NCBI RefSeq assembly: GCF_009905215.1
Contig: NZ_CP047593.1
Location: 3,352,900 to 3,416,899, forward strand
Source: Tichowtungia aerotolerans
Lineage (GTDB): Bacteria > Verrucomicrobiota > Kiritimatiellia > Kiritimatiellales > Tichowtungiaceae
Direction of reading: 5' to 3'
DNA length: 64,000 nt
Below the pieces are notes generated by a model, which was not told where the DNA came from, did no database searches, and worked only from the letters and a program-made list of their open reading frames with translations. The translations under genes were made by a program, and so were the position numbers. Below are positions 63,690 to 64,000 of the stretch, one piece after another. Each line of letters begins with the position of its first letter. The stretch's first letter is position 1.

Positions 63690-63740
63690 TTGACATGCAA
63701 GAGGTCACAGATTCGAATTCTGTATCGCCCACCACTTCAA
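63690..63740 (+). repeat. attR: attR: 51-bp core repeat with 3' half of tRNA-Val
   Basis: Duplicates 29801-29851 with one difference. 63690-63734 is a tRNA 3' fragment starting in the anticodon loop, without a 5' half. Confidence 0.93.
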
Positions 63741-63744
63741 ATCA

Positions 63745-63771
63745 CTCCCAATCCAATGATTGGGAGTTTTT
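63745..63771 (+). terminator. Original tRNA-Val terminator, displaced by the element
   Basis: CTCCCAATC, loop CAAT, GATTGGGAG then five T. It now lies 34 kb from the tRNA promoter. Its T run overlaps the stop of the minus-strand 3D gene. Confidence 0.85.
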
Positions 63772-64000
63772 AGTTCCAAACCTGCACGCGCAGACGCTTT
63801 CGGCCCCATTTCAGCGCGTCAGCGTGCGAGTTGAAAAACAGATCGATCCGAGCCGGACCCTTGATGTCTCCGCCGCGATCTTCCACTTTTCCTGTTCCGT
63901 AGCCGGGAATATACATGACGGTTCTGAACGGATAATAATGCGTGTCAGCGGCAATCGTTCCTTTTTTTGCCTTCGTGCCTGACGCGGTGATCCCGACTTT
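63770..64000 (-). CDS. 3D-domain protein, C-terminal part (5' end outside window)
   Basis: The last 76 residues read GTIAADTHYYPFRTVMYIPGYG, then VEDRGGDIKGPARIDLFF and SHADALKWGRKRLRVQVWN before TAA at 63770-63772. This is the 3D domain (named for three Asp, all visible), found in MltA-like lytic transglycosylases and Rpf/YabE-type cell wall enzymes. Only the catalytic C-terminal domain is in the window, so the full architecture is unknown. Host gene to the right of the element. Confidence 0.88.
   Translation of the reverse strand, partial: KVGITASGTKAKKGTIAADTHYYPFRTVMYIPGYGTGKVEDRGGDIKGPARIDLFFNSHADALKWGRKRLRVQVWN

Overview
The window looks like bacterial chromosome from a Gram-negative rod. 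It has lipobox lipoproteins, a complete mreB-mreC-mreD-mrdA-rodA set and a type II secretion/type IV pilus-like operon. My best guess is a PVC-superphylum member, perhaps Kiritimatiellota; this is inference, because no rRNA is present.

Host part, 1-29.8 kb. The 3' end of truA and two small lipoproteins flank a frameshifted IS200-like transposase. Then come rpe, lepA and an enlarged signal peptidase lepB, followed by ~850 bp without a gene. On the minus strand lies rng-rodA-mrdA-mreD-mreC-mreB (cell wall elongation). On the plus strand lies gspF-G-H-I-J-K-L-M-D, without gspE or gspC. After it come a phosphoglyceromutase-like enzyme, a nitroreductase, an alpha/beta hydrolase, a GxxExxY protein, an EamA transporter, def, a B12-binding radical SAM protein, udk and tRNA-Val(GAC).

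Integrated element, about 29.80-63.74 kb (33.9 kb). It sits in the 3' half of tRNA-Val and is bounded by 51-bp direct repeats with one mismatch. Apart from the integrase, almost everything is on the minus strand. From left to right it holds: the integrase; a lysis and late-gene block; a head block (capsid, decoration, protease with nested scaffold, portal, TerL, TerS); ~1.9 kb of GC-rich non-coding DNA that folds into many helices; a sigma-like regulator; an iteron/AT-rich segment; and a replication block (primase-helicase, family A polymerase, DUF2800 nuclease, ERCC4 nuclease, excisionase-like HTH). Beyond a terminator lies accessory cargo: an uncharacterised DUF2188 plus two-gene operon, a protein with an SSB-like acidic tail behind a palindromic operator, and a 10-kb operon of zinc ribbon, membrane protein, SNF2-like helicase, DUF4391, type III Mod and type III Res. 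I see no tape measure, tail tube, sheath or baseplate gene. The element may therefore be a capsid-forming satellite or a tailless relative of Mu-head phages rather than an ordinary prophage.

The signals I rate highest are the ~1-kb structured non-coding region (40.26-41.23 kb), head genes without tail genes, a 15-bp palindrome TTCCAnnnnnTGGAA scattered through host and element in all reading frames, a repeat attached to four consecutive head-gene starts, the iteron cluster, and the uncharacterised two-gene cargo operon. The right flank (63.77-64.0 kb) returns to host DNA with the end of a 3D-domain protein.
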